NCBI RefSeq assembly: GCF_005239225.2
Contig: NC_133294.1
Location: 15,389,631 to 15,453,630 of the forward strand
DNA: 64,000 nucleotides
Source of the DNA: Populus alba
Taxonomy: Eukaryota; Streptophyta; Magnoliopsida; Malpighiales; Salicaceae
Direction: 5' to 3'
Below the pieces are notes generated by a model. The model was not told the origin of the DNA. It searched no databases and was given only the letters and a program-made list of their open reading frames with translations. Below, in pieces: positions 1 through 14,100 of this stretch (its first letter is position 1; every line of letters starts with the position of its first letter). Both the position numbers and the translations under genes were made by a program.

Positions 1-400
1 TTACAGTGTTAGAAGCCAAAGTTTTCATCATCTCACGAAGATCATCACTGGATGATGACCCCATAACATTGGAGTTTGTGAATGGAGGGGGCTGTCTCGC
101 TTGATAATTTTGTTGGGATTGAAATCCATAGGGATGGAACGGTCGGCTTTGATTGCCTTGTCGAGGTGGGTTCCCATAGCATAAGTTTGGATGATCTCTC
201 CAACCGGGATTGTACGTGTTGGAAAATGAATCATATTTACGATGGGTCTATCCATTAAATGCTCCATCAATTGCATTAGCTTGTTCAATGTACTCTTCTT
301 GTATTGTTACGTACATATTTGAAGCATGTCCTTGTAAAGAGCATATGCTACAAGTTTTCACCTGTTGTACATTGCCACAAGCCAAAAAACACACAAGAGT
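1..400 (-). mobile_element. Decayed gypsy-type retrotransposon gag fragment
   Basis: The minus strand, read from about 360 down to 2, encodes the C-terminal part of a plant Ty3/gypsy gag. It has a nucleic-acid-binding zinc knuckle beginning CSICSLQGH (codons at 325-351), then an EEYIEQANAIDG linker and a Pro/Gln/Asn-rich stretch with the family-typical TYNPGWRDHPN. Two lesions show it is dead: the last knuckle cysteine is a tyrosine (codon at 311-313), and a TAG interrupts the frame at 248-250. The element runs off the left edge, so protease/RT and LTRs cannot be seen. Family assignment is by recognition of the NPGWR(N/D)HPN motif; no search was run. Confidence 0.75.
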
Positions 401-2260
401 AGTCAGATTATTAACTTTATTCTCAATGGTCTTATATGAACATGCTCATCTTGATTAATAAGACACGTTTTATGGTCATATGTGGCTGCCAAGAACAAAT
501 CCATGAGGCATGTGTACTAAAGCGGACAATATCTGACTAGTGAGGTGGGGTATTATAATTTTACTCTCTAAGTTTTTATTTTTTTTTTATTTTGCTAGGG
601 CAAGAGACATTTGAGTTAAAAAAACAATAAAACCATAAAGATGTTGTGATAACACATGTTTTTTAAAATTGTTGTTTATCGGATTAAGTCTAATTCATCA
701 ATAAAAGATGGGTCTAGTCCAAGTATTTAGAGGAATTATTAAAGGTTATAACCACTTCTACTTATATATATATCAAAAGACATAACCCATATGGAAAAAA
801 AAATCATTTTATTAAAAAAATCTAGTTATCTCTTTCTCTTCTCTTATCCTGGACTCTTTGTATTAATTTTGAAAAGATTTATAAAGATATTTATACTGTG
901 AAATATCATTTTGATTCTAATAATTGAATTTATAATTGATTTAGAGATAAGAAAACGAATTTTCATAAGTAAGTTTTCATTTAAATTTATAGAAGTGTTT
1001 TTTAGTTAAAAATTTATTCAAATAATTTATTTTATTTTTTTATATTAGTAAATCAAAATGATAAAAATAAAAATAGAAAAAATCAAAATATTTAAAAACA
1101 CGCAACAAGAAGCATATACAAACAAGCTCTAAGCAGTAGTATTAACTTATAATCACAGAAAATCATGATAAAGTAGTTAGTTGTGACAAAATATGAATCT
1201 TCCAATGTGATTCAAAGCTACGTGGAGTTGCACTATGAAAATCATCCATGGTGGGATTGACTTTGCCAAGATGCCTTCTCCTTTTTTTTTTTTTTTTTTT
1301 CCTTCAGGAAAGATGTCACTTTATCCCTTAAAAAACACCTTAAATATAGTGGTGGAACAGTGTGGGGAAGAGATCTTATGCTTTACATGGAAATAAATAG
1401 TCGAGAGGTCCAAGCAAACCTTGACCTCTACAATGTGTTCTTGAAGCTTGTAACCATCTCGTCCACCACCTTCTCTCGATCTTGCCGTGTTCTTGTTGCC
1501 AGAGCCGTCGAGAATATTTTGGCAGCCACAAATATTTTTTCTGGACAGGAGGCAGCCAGCCAAGTGTATAATCGAGGGGCAGCACTGTCAATTTCCAAAT
1601 GATTTAAACTTCCCTCTTGTCCATGGAAGATCACGATCCAGTTGACATTGACTCACAATATCATATAATTATTTAAATTTTCCAAGGACTACATGGCTAT
1701 CAATTCCAAGGACAAAAAGACATTCCCTGTCATTCCCGGCACGTTGTACTGTATACAGCCATTAAAACTCGTCAATTATTATTATTATTAATATTATCAG
1801 CAAGAAAACATGAACATGCCCTCGTGTATCAAGCTGTTTCACTGCCATGCCATTTTTGGTAATGGAAAATGAAACTCACTGGGTTAATGGCTTCGAAGGA
1901 GTTGGTTCGTGGCGAGGGGGAGATTCATTTAGTGGGTTTAAAGGAGTTTTATCATAAACATTTATTAAACTTTGATTCGAATATAGATATGGTAAGCTTT
2001 TATATCAAACAGGATCTATATCAAAATATGATTATTTTATTAATTAATATTTAAATCAGTAAATATGGAAGAAAAATAGTGTATAGAAAAGTATGAAAAT
2101 AACAAAAGTGGCATGAGAAAGGTGAGCGGAGAGGAAAACAGGAGCAATGAATAACAATGTGTATATTGTGAATAAAAGAGCAATGTATATTGTAGAGGTT
2201 AATGGATTGTAATTCAACTAATATTAATGTTATTATATATATCAAAGGATAAGGAAAGGT
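401..2260. other. Intergenic, AT-rich; no supported gene
   Basis: The stretch is mostly low-complexity AT DNA. A less AT-rich island at about 1320-1640 has open frames of 68-80 codons on both strands, in overlapping frames. None shows a recognisable domain, and the openness in several frames at once argues for chance or a relic. A poly(T) run lies at about 1281-1300, and a run of AAT/ATT triplets at about 1777-1797. Confidence 0.5.
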
Positions 2261-2269
2261 GGCAAAGAT

Positions 2270-2690
2270 ACCATACTAAAATGCGGAGAGATTAAATTGA
2301 AAAAAAGAAGAAGCAATCAATAAAAGATTTAAAAAAACAAATACAAATAAAAAAAATAAGGATTAAATTTGACATAAAAATAAATCAAAATAAAACGACG
2401 AGGAATGATATTAAAAATAAAATTCAATCAAGAAAATGATAAAAATAAATAAATAACAATAAAAAAAATAAAGACCAGATTTGATATAAAAAATTAAATG
2501 AAACCAAATGATAAAGGATAAAATTGAAAAATAAATAAATAAATAAATAACAATTAAAAAATTAAGAATGAAATTGGATACAAGAAACATATGAAAGGAT
2601 ACTTTGAACGTTGTGATTGAAGACAATATTTGGCTGTCAGAAGAGCCTGGACATGCCATCAAAAAGAGAGAAGGTTCCTCCACTCTATAG
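2270..2690. repeat. A-rich dispersed repeat, copy 1
   Basis: A-rich sequence made of loosely repeated pieces such as 'aaggattaaatttgacataa' and 'aaagaccagatttgatataa', alternating with 'gataaaattgaaaa'. The same vocabulary returns at 61.1-61.7 kb and 62.2-62.7 kb in this orientation, and at 35.9-36.3 kb in the opposite orientation, so this is a dispersed family and not simple sequence alone. No terminal repeats or target duplication were found for this copy. The 90-codon minus-strand frame inside it is low-complexity and is not a gene. Confidence 0.55.
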
Positions 2691-3820
2691 CAATTTTATT
2701 ATTTTTTGTATTTATTAAAAAACCAAACTCATAATTACTCAACTTTAAAATAACAAAAAAAAGTATTTTGAATTGAAAAAAACCAAGGTTATAGGACTTT
2801 TGCTATGAATGATAATTTAACCATTTGATCATGCTTTTAAATTAAAATTCAAAAACACCACTATATTTGAGTCATTACATAGTTAAAACAAATATAGTGT
2901 TAAATATTGATTTGCCTTATTCAATCATACAATGATAAATGTGTTGCATTAAAAATACTATATTACTCCTCAAACCAAGTTATTTGGTTTGTTTATGAAG
3001 GGCAAAGCCGATAATTTACTATGCAAGTCCATAGTAAAATGTGACAAGGTTCACGTAAAACTCTTATCATGTTTAGTTTTTTTTTTTTAAATTAATTTTA
3101 ATTTAATGAAGGTTTAATTTACCATGTTTCTTTTTTCTTTTTTTCCATCTTGTCTGAAATGAATAAAAGGAGAGGGTACAAATGTCATCATCATGAATTG
3201 AAGAAGAGTGGAGTTCCATGCAAGGTAAGAATTTCAGCATCAAGTTCAAACCTTGATTTATTTTTACCAATTATGATTGATTATTTATTTTTCCTTTTTT
3301 TTTTTGTTCTAAAGATAGCATTCCAAACACTTCCATCAAACATAGGATCTCAGGGGAGCTAGTTCGATATGGTAATTGGTTATGCCATCCAACCAAACAC
3401 CAGCAAATTCATCAACGGTAATTAACTCAATCTCTTACTATTTATTTACCCTTTCAAGACCAAATAAAAGCTGTATTTTGTCCACTAAAATAAATAAAAA
3501 ATTCAAAAGCTAATCCAATCCAAAAACAAAACAATAAAGAAACCCTCGAAACTTTCCCAGCTCGCATCCCCTCATTATCTCCATCTCCCAGCTTTTTCAG
3601 GTTCTTTATGCGTTTTTTAAAAATATTTTTAATTTTAATGTGGTGAAATAAGAAATAAAAGAATTTATTTTTTTAAAAATGATTTTTTATTCTTTGGATA
3701 TAAAAAACCGTTTCGTCAAAGAAACGAATACAAAGACACTCTCACCACCTACCGTGCACAAAATTTGAATTCCTGCCACCGCAAACAACCTAACAAAAAA
3801 CTAAAAAAAAAAAAAAAAAA
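2691..3820. other. Intergenic region upstream of the myosin gene
   Basis: AT-rich DNA without a supported gene. The part nearest the myosin gene (about 3540-3820) probably contains its promoter, but no convincing TATA box was found. An oligo(A) run lies at about 3806-3822. Confidence 0.4.
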
Positions 3821-3829
3821 CCCTTAAAA

Positions 3830-4252
3830 AGGAAGCAGCAGCAGCAGCAAGCCAGCAACTAATAAAGTTCTGCTGGTTTTATTTATTTATTTGTTTATCT
3901 ATTTTTTTTTTGCTTCAACAAGAAAACAGCTTTCACTTTATCTTTCTTTGTTGTTCTTCTTTGAGGTTTGATTCTCTTTCTCTCTCTCTTTCTCTCCTTC
4001 CTTTTCTTTTAACCAACTTAGCCACATTTTGTTACTCTGTTAAACTTCCTCGTAACTTCCTCTCTTTTTTCCTAAAACCAACTTTGTTTTGTTCTCCCCT
4101 CTTTTCCGCCTCTTAATCTATCCTTCTGTAAAACCCTTTTGCCTTCAGTTTATGTCCAGATTAGTTTTTTTTTTTTTTGTTGCGTCTTTAGCGTCAGATT
4201 GGACAAGGTGGCGTTGCAGGAGACAAAGATTTTGAGTTTCTAGTAACCAATT
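3830..4252 (+). promoter_or_regulatory. Probable 5' UTR exon of the myosin gene
   Basis: A leader-like segment with a CAG-rich start ('gcagcagcagcagcaa' near 3835), a long CT-rich tract at about 3965-4015, and a good splice donor ('ttgtaagtac', GT at 4253). The matching acceptor is 'aatttttcag' ending at 5120, 34 bases before the myosin ATG, giving a leader intron of 868 bp. The transcription start is not determined; the left boundary is a guess from base composition. Confidence 0.45.
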
Positions 4253-5154
4253 GTAAGTACACTTGTTTAATTTGCATGTTTTTTTTCCCTGTAATGTTGT
4301 CTTGTTTAAACATGACTTTTGAGTTTTTGAGACAAGAAGTTGTTTCAATTTGAGTGTGAGGTTCGGTCTTCTTTATTGTTTATGGAAAATTGTGTTTTCA
4401 TTTCATGTTTTGATCCAAATTAGGGTTCTTATGCTGTCAAGATGTCCTTTAAAAATCACAAATCTTGAGCTTTTGGCATGGATTTTGGACTTCTTTATTG
4501 TACAAGAGTTTTCTTTCTTTCTTTTTTTATTTCTCTTTAATATTTGTTTTAATCGCAAAACCCCAAATTAGAAACTTTTGGTATATGTAATAATTTATTG
4601 CAAAGATGGCATCGTATTATTTTTTGTATGGCAATTTTGACCTCATAATCATCGGTCATTTGTTGTTAAGAAGGGAAATCAGGGAGTCTAATTTAAGTTT
4701 GTGGGTCCCATGTTGATCTTAATCTGATGATCTAAAGCTGTCGTGTTTTTGTTTTTGTTTTTTTTTAATTTAAAAGTGTTGTATACTGAATAACAAGTCT
4801 CCTAGCTTTTGTCTCAAATTATAGAGTTTGTTGTTGAATCAGGGCTTTCTAGTTTTTTGTTCAGTTTTTGAGTCAGAAAAGAAAAACCCAATTTATGTGA
4901 TTTCATTTCTTTGCAGAGTTCGTGTAATCTTAATTAGTGGTTTCTTCTTTTACCTTTTGGGCCTTGTAGGCGTCGATTCCTGGCTGTTAAGGGAAAACCC
5001 TGACTGCAATTTAAGTCTGCGGGTCCCACTTTGATCTTAACTAGATGATACCATGGGATTTCTTTAAAAATGTTGTTAACCGAGTTCCACATTATGAGTT
5101 ACTGCCGTGTAATTTTTCAGGATTTATATTTTGGAAGAAAAATTGGACATAAAA

Positions 5155-8100
5155 ATGATGTTATCAGCGTCACCCGCGGCGGTGACAAGGAGTTCTCTGG
5201 AGGAGATGCTGGACTCGCTGCGGCGACGAGATGAGGGTTTGGAGAAGTCCAAGGACCTGCCACCTGCTTTGCCAGCACGTCCTACCTCTAGGGCAAGGCT
5301 TCCCTCGGCTCGCCACTCACTGCCTACAGACTTTAAAGTCGGTTCTAATGAAAAAGTGGAGAGCAAAGTGGAGACAAGAGTTAGTAAAGTGAAGGGGGAT
5401 ACAAAAAGAAAGGGGAAGGAGTTGGGGTACAAATCAGGGAATTTTGGAAGCAAGAAAATGAGGAAAGATCAAAATTGTGTGGATTCTAATCCATATGTAG
5501 AAGAGAATAATGAGAACGTGAATGGGCATGTTGCGGGTTCAGTACCAAGGGGAAAAGAACCAGAGTGGGATGATAATATCGGTTATTTTATCAAGAAGGT
5601 AAGGGATGAAAAAATCAATTAATTTGTTTTCTTTTTATTATTATTTCACTAGATTAACTTGGTTTTTTTTAATATCATTACTAGTTTGGCATGTTTCTGC
5701 ATGGATAGGAATGTTTGTGTTTCTTGTTATGCATGTTTTGTTGGTTTAGGTTTTGGTTATAATTATATAGTTAGAACTAGTAATGTCAAGAGTTAAAGAA
5801 AGTTTCTTATCATGGGGGATTCGTTGGGGCTATGTGTTGCAGCCAGGGATACTTCGGCTTGAGTAGAAGAATATTTCCTATTCTATATTGTTGTATTTCT
5901 TGGAAATCTAACTTTGGAGAAAGGGCAGTGTTCTTATTAGCATCAGATGATGTGTGGGTGGATCATAGTGCAAAAGGAGATACAAGTTAACATTGTTGTG
6001 TTGTCGAGATGAACGAGTAGGTATCACAGTGTTCTAGGAGGACAGCTCTTATCGTACTGTTTAGAGTAATTTAAATTAGGTGAAGTGTTTAGAGAGGCTA
6101 GATCTACTAGGTTTTTTTTTGTCCATTATTACTGTGCTTTCCCAGAAGGAACTGGATTTGTTTTGAGAGGATCATACGTTTTTGTTGATTTCTTTTATTT
6201 GTGAGGATTGAAACTTATTAATTTACTCTTAATATGGGCTTTCCCCCCCCAGAGACTCTGTGTTTGGTGTCGTCTCCCAAATGGGCAATGGGGGTTAGGA
6301 AAGATACAGGAAACTTTTGGGGACGAAGCAACCATTTCACTTTTATCAGGAACTGTAAGTTAATAAGCTCCCTTTATCCCTGATGCTTTTTAAACTTGTA
6401 CTGGTTGATTCCTTGGTGGATTATACATGCAATAATGTTTGTCATTGTGCTAGGTTGTCAAAGTGTCTACAGCAGAACTCTTACCTGCAAACCCTGATAT
6501 CCTTGAGGGCGTGGATGATCTTATACAGCTTAGTTATTTAAATGAACCTTCTGTGCTTCATAATATTAAGCACAGATATGCTCAGGATCTGGTTTATGTG
6601 AGTAGGATATAATTCTGATGGCCATGCAATTGCCTGGCGAACCAATTTTATGTCTCCTTTCTGGTTGTCTTTGACTGGCTCTTGTGTTTCCTTCCACAGA
6701 GTAAAGCAGGTCCAGTTTTGATTGCTGTCAATCCCTTTAAAGAAATTCCGATTTATGGAAATGAAATTCTCACTTCTTACAAGCAGAAGGCTAAGGATAG
6801 CCCTCATGTTTATGCTATAGCAGATGCTGCTTATAATGAGATGATGAGAGGTGGATGAATCATTTGTTACCTTTTTACAATTTGCGTTTGAAGTTAGTAT
6901 TGCTTCTGAGAGTTCCTTTGTTTCTTTCATTTGGCTTCTGTTTTGCAGATGAAAAGAACCAGTCCATAATCATAAGGTTCGTTGCCGTTTCTTTCATTAA
7001 TGTAGTCTATTTTGGACCTTTTCTTTTCTTTCATTGATGGAGTCTATTTTAGAGCTTTTCTATGCTATTTTCCCTTGGTGTATTTTTTAATTACTTGTGG
7101 TATGTTCTCTTGAACTTTTGGGTCTTTAAGTGCCCCTTTCATGTTTCTTGAGTACTTGAGACACTCCTGTTGCTCTGAAGAGTCACTTTTAGCATCTATC
7201 TTGCAGTGGTGAAAGTGGAGCTGGGAAAACTGAGACAGCCAAGCATGCTATGCAGTACTTGGCTGCTCTTGGTTGTGGCAATGACGGTATGGAGTATAGA
7301 ATCCTTCAAACTAATTGTATACTTCAAGCATTTGGGAATGCAAAAACATCCAGGAATAACAACTCCAGTAGATTTGTAAGTTGTCACCATTTTTTCTTCT
7401 TCTTGGATTAGGTACTCCCATATCTGTTGTTTTTGCAATTTGGTTTATAGATGATTCTTAATTGGTGCAGGGAAAGTTGATTGAAATTCATTTTACCCCA
7501 TCAGGAAAGATTCGTGGTGCTAAAATCCAAACTTGTAAGTTTAGTTAAGTTGGATAGATTGTTGTTATTACCCTGCCATTTGACTGTATTTGGGTGCTGA
7601 CTGACTTGATTCACTCATGTATATTCAAACACTATCCGGCGATGATAATCTTGAATAGTTCTACTAGAAAAGGCAAGTAGATCTTCTGAGTTTCTTAGCT
7701 TTTCAGAATGTCAATTAGCAACACTATCCAAATCTGAAATTACAATGTCTCCTTTGACCAGTCAAGAGTAGTTCAGCTTCCCAATGATGAAAGATCATAC
7801 CATATCTTCTATCAACTTTGTGCTGGTGCTCCTTCGACTCTTAGAGGTACTGTTTTTACATTATGCAACTTTGCTTGGGATGGAATGCATACATTTTTCA
7901 TTCTTTTACAGAACATAAAGTTCTAAACAAGTAGTATTGACATAATGCTACTCGGGCTAATATTTTCTCATGTGTCTATAACCATGTCTTCATGGTCTAA
8001 ATTAGTAGGAAGTGAAGGATCTGTTTGGAAAAATCAAAGCCTTGTGTTTTTCCTGAAAAATTCTTGCGGGGAATAAAGATAGCAGTAGTACTTGTTCAAA

Positions 8101-11100
8101 CATGGTTCTTTTTTTTTTTTGAGTTAAAATTGCAATCCACCCTCTCTTCCCAACAAAAAAGAAGAAGAAGAATCTTGTAACATTTGTAAAGATGTTTCCT
8201 AGTGTTCTTTATATTCAATTTTGCTTTGTTTTTCATTTAGACAACAGTCTCTCCCACCAAGCTCAAGTTTTTATTTTTCATGGACCCGTTTTACATCCAA
8301 AAAATATCTCCTCTTTCACTTCGCTGTGCAGAGTTTTTGGGACTCTGTATTACTGAAGTACTTTCCCTCTCTTAGATTGTTATTATCTCTGTTTGACTTG
8401 GTGGTTGAAGCCTATAAATCCATGTTGTGCATTCAGATTATGCATATATTTGTTGTTTTTCTTTTTCTTTTATGTAATATTCCTGCTTGAGTAATGTTTT
8501 TACTTATGATGATGTCTTTTCAGAATACAATGCATTTTTTCATAAATTGGAAACAGTTCCTCATTTTCTGTCGAATGAACATATTTTCCTGCTAGATCTT
8601 CCAATTGTTTGAACCATCTTTATATGTGACTTTTGTTGGTGAAAAATAATTTGAAGGACATAAAACACACTGAAATTTATTAATGGTCAATCATATATAA
8701 TAGCCTCGATTATTTTGGGATTAAGTCTTTTTTGTTGCTGTCAGTCACAAATTCTCATGTCACTCAATGGCTGATAGTTTTTTGACAGCCACCTTTCTTA
8801 AAAAGATAAACCTATACCATGTGTTCTCTACTTCTATGCTCTAGCCTGCAATTGATTCATACAGTGGAGCATTTCTTGTCTTCTCTGCAGATAGACTGAA
8901 CCTTAGAATGGCTAGTGAGTACAAGTATCTTAACCAGAGTGAGTGCTTGCTAGTTGATGGTGTTGATGATGGCGTGGAGTTTCATAAGCTTGTGGTAATT
9001 CAAATAATTATGTGTTACTGTTTCTGTTTTTGAAGTCTGCCATCACTTCATTTGTATTATGGTCACAAGCATCCATCATTCTTTTTTCTCATCTCCCCAG
9101 GATGCCTTGGACATAGTTCAAATTTGCAAAGATGATCAAGAGCAGGCATTTGCAATGCTTGCTGCAGTATTATGGCTTGGAAACATATCGTTTCAGGTAA
9201 TTGACAATGGAAATCACGTGGAGGTTCTCGCTAATGAAGGTAAGATTGATATCATTTTGAGTAAATTTAATTGCCAGCTCTCAGTACTTGCCAATAGCAG
9301 ACAACACCTTAATTTCTCTCATTTCACCATAAATGGAAGTGGGATTTTTTTTACTCGATTAGCATGTCTTGATTCATCATAAAAAAAGCATAAGCATGAC
9401 TCTCCTCAGAAGACTAGTTGAATCTGTTATTATTTTAAGAGTTTGTGTCCACATACCACTTACATGAAGAATATTTTCATGGAAAGGGATGGAGTAATAA
9501 ATCTGGTCCTGAATTTCCTATGGTACTTTGGATGACCATAATCATATGTGCAATTGCATCTTAAGAGTTATCATGCTGAAATAGTATTTGCATGATCAAC
9601 AACATATGGAATGTGTTTGTATGTGTGCTGATATGAGAATTCAGATGAATGAGTGGAACAGCTCATTGTGATTAAAAATTGATCTTCAAACATGTGCACT
9701 GCATGAGGCAGTGCTACATTCATGACATGACATCACTTTTATACCATGGTGCTTTTTCTGAAATAAACTGATTCCTTTTCTTTTCCTTTTGGCAGCTGTT
9801 GAAAATGCTGCCAGGCTAATAAATTGCAGTGCCCAGGACCTGGTGTTAGCTCTATCAACCCATAAAATCCAAGCTGGAGAGGATTTTATTGCTAAAAAAT
9901 TGACAATGCAAAAGGTGTGTTTAGTTCTTGATTTGAAAATAAAGTTACCCCTGCATTACTCCATCATTGCTATATATTTACCTAACAATACACATTGATT
10001 TAAAAGGCTCCGTATCTTCTTCACAGGCTATTGATAGAAGAGATGCATTGGCAAAGTTTATCTATGCCAGGTTGTTTGAGTGGCTTGTGGTACAAATAAA
10101 CAAGTCAGTTGAAGTGGGTGAGCTGAGTACTGGGAGATCCATAAGTATCCTTGATGTCTATGGTTTTGAGTCGTTTAAGGTATATAGATTGTATCTATCT
10201 GTTTGATGATCTTTTAGTGCTCTAAACTTGTGTCCCTGATGATAAACTCTTTACATTTTCAGAATAATAGCTTTGAGCAATTCTGCATAAATTATGCAAA
10301 TGAGAGGCTGCAACAACATTTCAACCGGCATCTATTTAAACTTGAGCAGGAAGTAAGCATCTCATATCAAAGCAAATTCAACTTTAGGGTGTGCTGGTTA
10401 TAATGGAAGCGGCCTTCATGATGGTGCAAAATGCTATGAATATGCTGTTGTTTCATAAATGAACTTATTCTCTTTGCTTTTTCAGAGTCAGAACATTTTC
10501 ATATAATTTCTAATCAATGAAAATGAAATGATTATGCTTTGCTGTCTAGACACATTTTTGTAAGAGGGAGTTTCAAAAGCAAATTAAGGAGTATAGGCCA
10601 CCAAAATTGTTGGCCTTTCTCTTTCTGCTAAGTATACTGCATGGCTATAGGCATGAAACAAATATGACTTCTATGCAGATTATTGGAACTTCTTTGTTGA
10701 AGCATACAAGTATGTAGTTAAATTTCTGTGCTAACTTGCAAGTTGCATATTAAAAATCTTGTGTATTTAGAAACTGTGGAAGATTTACATTTCAGGTCAA
10801 TGATGCTTTTATCACACCAACTAATTATCGCCAGCCATTCCCCCAATTTTCAAACATGCATTTTTTTTTTTGTTCCTCTGATATAAAGTCTCATTGACAT
10901 TTTGGCTGTTTTTTTTTTTTTTTTTTTCTTTCGCCTCCCAGGTGAAGAATTTTTGAAATGTTTATTCAAATTTGATTGTTTTAAAAAGTCTCATTGACAT
11001 TTTGTTCATTAATTGAAGGAGTATGAAGAGGATGGGATTAATTGGACTAAAGTTGATTTTGAAGATAACCAAGAGTGCTTGAATCTCTTTGAAAAGGTAT

Positions 11101-14100
11101 TTCAACTGCAGCTTGTTTCTATGTCCTTCATGTGCACCTATAGAATTCTCCTTGGTATGTGAAACCAGAATGTTTGCCTTACACTTAAAGTGGTCACTCT
11201 TTAATTATTTTGGTTGTTTCAGAAACCTTTAGGGTTGCTATCTTTATTGGATGAGGAATCAAATATCCCTAATGCCACTGATTTGACCTTCGCCAATAAG
11301 CTTAAGCAATACTTCAATGATAATCCTTGCTTTAAAGGTGAAAGAGGGAGGGCTTTTGGTGTTTGTCATTATGCTGGAGAGGTGAGTTATATTTTACTTT
11401 TGAAAAGTTATGATGTTTTGCACTGTTGAAATTTTCAAGTCAGATTGGCAACTGTAGTTTGATGAGGGTTTTTGCTTGTTCTTAGTACCAGAGTTGAAAT
11501 TAATACATGCATAACAATTCATAATTTACTCCTGAAAAATCATACATGGTGACAACAATAACAAGAATTGACTACAGCAAAAGTTAATTGAAGTTACAAA
11601 AAGGAGGTCAGTAAATACACATCTAATATCATTGAAACTTTTCAATCCTTGAACTGTTTTGATTGTGTAGATATTTCTTTATATCCAACTTTTCACCCTT
11701 TACCCATTTATGATTCATGTTTTAAATTTAAATATCAACAATTCTGGAAAAAAAATAGAAATAAAATGAAGTTCTATATGATGTGGGACAACTGAAAATG
11801 CAACATGTGCTGTATATCCTCTTGGTTATAGTTCTTTCTTCCAGGAATTTCTTTTCCAAGTATATTAAAGCATATAAAATCATGTTCAAGCAATTTTTGC
11901 AAATTTGGATCCGCTTGTAGAATAAAGCTACAATGATGAAACACTGTTGAGCTTTTATACCATCATTTTTTTTTGTGGTAGAATGGATGCCAAAAACTTA
12001 AAAAGCAAAATCTTGATGGCGGAACTCATTTGTTCTATATCCAAAATTATAATGTTTGTTTACTTACATCTTAGCACCAAGATAGGTAATTTCTATAATT
12101 AAAATTGCTGTAAGATATTTATTTTTATAGAGGGTACTTTGTGCTATATTTAGCAGATCTTTCTCTCTTTTGTTTGAGTAATGTCTCCAGTTAGCCAAAA
12201 TTACATTCGACTCTGATCTGTTGAAAATTTTATTCTTTCTCTGGGCTACTCGATTCATGCAGGGTTCCGAACATTTAAGTTGATAATATTTAAATAATTC
12301 ACTAATATTTGGAATTTGATCAGGTTGTATATGATACAAATGGCTTTCTGGAAAAGAACCGAGATCCAATGCACTCTGATTTCATCCATCTGCTATCATC
12401 AAGTGGTTGCCAATTACCAAAACCAGCTAGTCTATCCTGTAAATCTGGTGGATTGGAATCCTCAATGCAAAGTGTTGGTACCAAGTTCAAGGTAGATGAG
12501 GTTCTGTTGTTCTGCATAACAACAATATCATGCAAATCTTGATGAATATAGAGATTCTTCTTTGTTTTGGAAGTATGTAGAGGACAAAAATCTTCTGGTA
12601 TTTTGAACACTTTACTGGTTGACTTTTGGTGCTCTTGAATTGATCACTGAAAATTAAAAACTGTATCCGTTGCTTGGGAAAAATAATTATTCTTCTGGCA
12701 ATGGCATCGACCATATTTTTTTTATCTGCTTTCTTGCAATAATTTGTACTTTGCAAAATCTTGAGTGTTATTTCCTTCCTGTAGAGTCAACTCTTCAAAC
12801 TAATGCACCAGTTGGAGAAAACAACTCCTCACTTCATTCGCTGCATAAAACCAAATGCTAAGCAGTTTCCAGGCCAGTATGAAGATGATCTTGTCTCCCA
12901 GCAACTACGATGTTGTGGTGTTTTGGAAGTTGTGAGGATTTCAAGATATGGATATCCTACTCGAATGACACATCAAGAATTTGCAGGAAGGTACACTAAG
13001 ACACAGATTTCTCAGTTCTCCAATAACTCCTCTTTTAAAGTTTATATTTCCTATCATAACCCCACATGTAATTTAGGTATGGTTTCCTGCTTTTGGAGAC
13101 AAATGTATCTTGGGACCCACTAAGCATGTCAGTTGCTATTCTCAAAAAATTTAATTTCCTCCCTGAAATGTATGAAGTTGGTTACACCAAAGTGTACCTT
13201 CGAATGGGTCAGGTATGTGCTGGTGTTATTTTAATTGTTGTTAATGTTTTGTTATTTCCTCAAATTTCTTAAGGTTATGTTATATGTTATTTCTTTGAAT
13301 ATGTTGTTTAAATGTCCAGAAGTTGCAATTCATTCTTTTAGCACAGCCATTAGGGGTGCATTTTGCAAAATCTCGAGAGTTGTATTTAATCAATGGATTG
13401 TGTTAATATTAAATAGCAACGTCTCAGTCTAGGAAAAAAAAGTTTTTAACAGAAAGTGTTTTATGTATAATATATTAAAAAAAAATTAATAACAAATAGT
13501 GGTGTGCAGTGACCAAGTAAAAGTTTTGAGTGCATGGCTCTTTCCACTGTTATTAATGCATTTGATGAGGAGCCTAAAATCTGATCAGATCCCAAGCTTG
13601 AGCTACTTTTAGAATATTGATTTCTCAAGCTCTCAGATCCAAGCTTGAGCTACTTCTGATGAGTTTCCTGGAGGGAACAAACCTCAACTTGGCTTGCTTT
13701 GTTTGTGCCTGGTGCAATATATTATGCTATATATGGATGTCGTCATTGTACTGGTTAGCTTTGATTTCCGCAAATAATTGCTGTGCTTCTGGCCTTGGTT
13801 GGTTGTTTACTTAATTACTAATTGCTTATATGTATTCCAGTGACTAGATTAGAATTTTTATCAGAAAAGGGAAAAAATGACATAAAAAAATTGCAAGTGG
13901 CTGGACAAGTAGGGTTTGTGGTGCTCATCTCTGCTCTTGCATGTAACTTTTCTGTGTACTATTACCTGGTGGTGTACAATCTATACTCCTGTGTACAATA
14001 GTAACACTGTTACCCAATTAAGACTAAAACATTGCTGAAGTCACACATAACATGACTGGTGAATCCAATGCCTGATGAAGAGGTGTTTTATCCAGGAACC

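Noticed and set aside
1321..1634. Overlapping 68-80 codon frames on both strands
   Set aside because: Three or more frames are open at once, none with a recognisable domain or splice-site context.
2411..2683. 90-codon frame looking like a membrane protein (Phe/Ile/Leu-rich)
   Set aside because: Produced by A-rich repeat DNA read on the T-rich strand; composition only.
5131..5154. Upstream TTG-start extension of the myosin
   Set aside because: Plant nuclear genes start at ATG; these codons lie in the leader just after the splice acceptor at 5120.
5124..5453. 109-codon minus-strand frame
   Set aside because: Shadow of the first myosin coding exon, whose plus-strand reading is a clear class VIII N-terminus.
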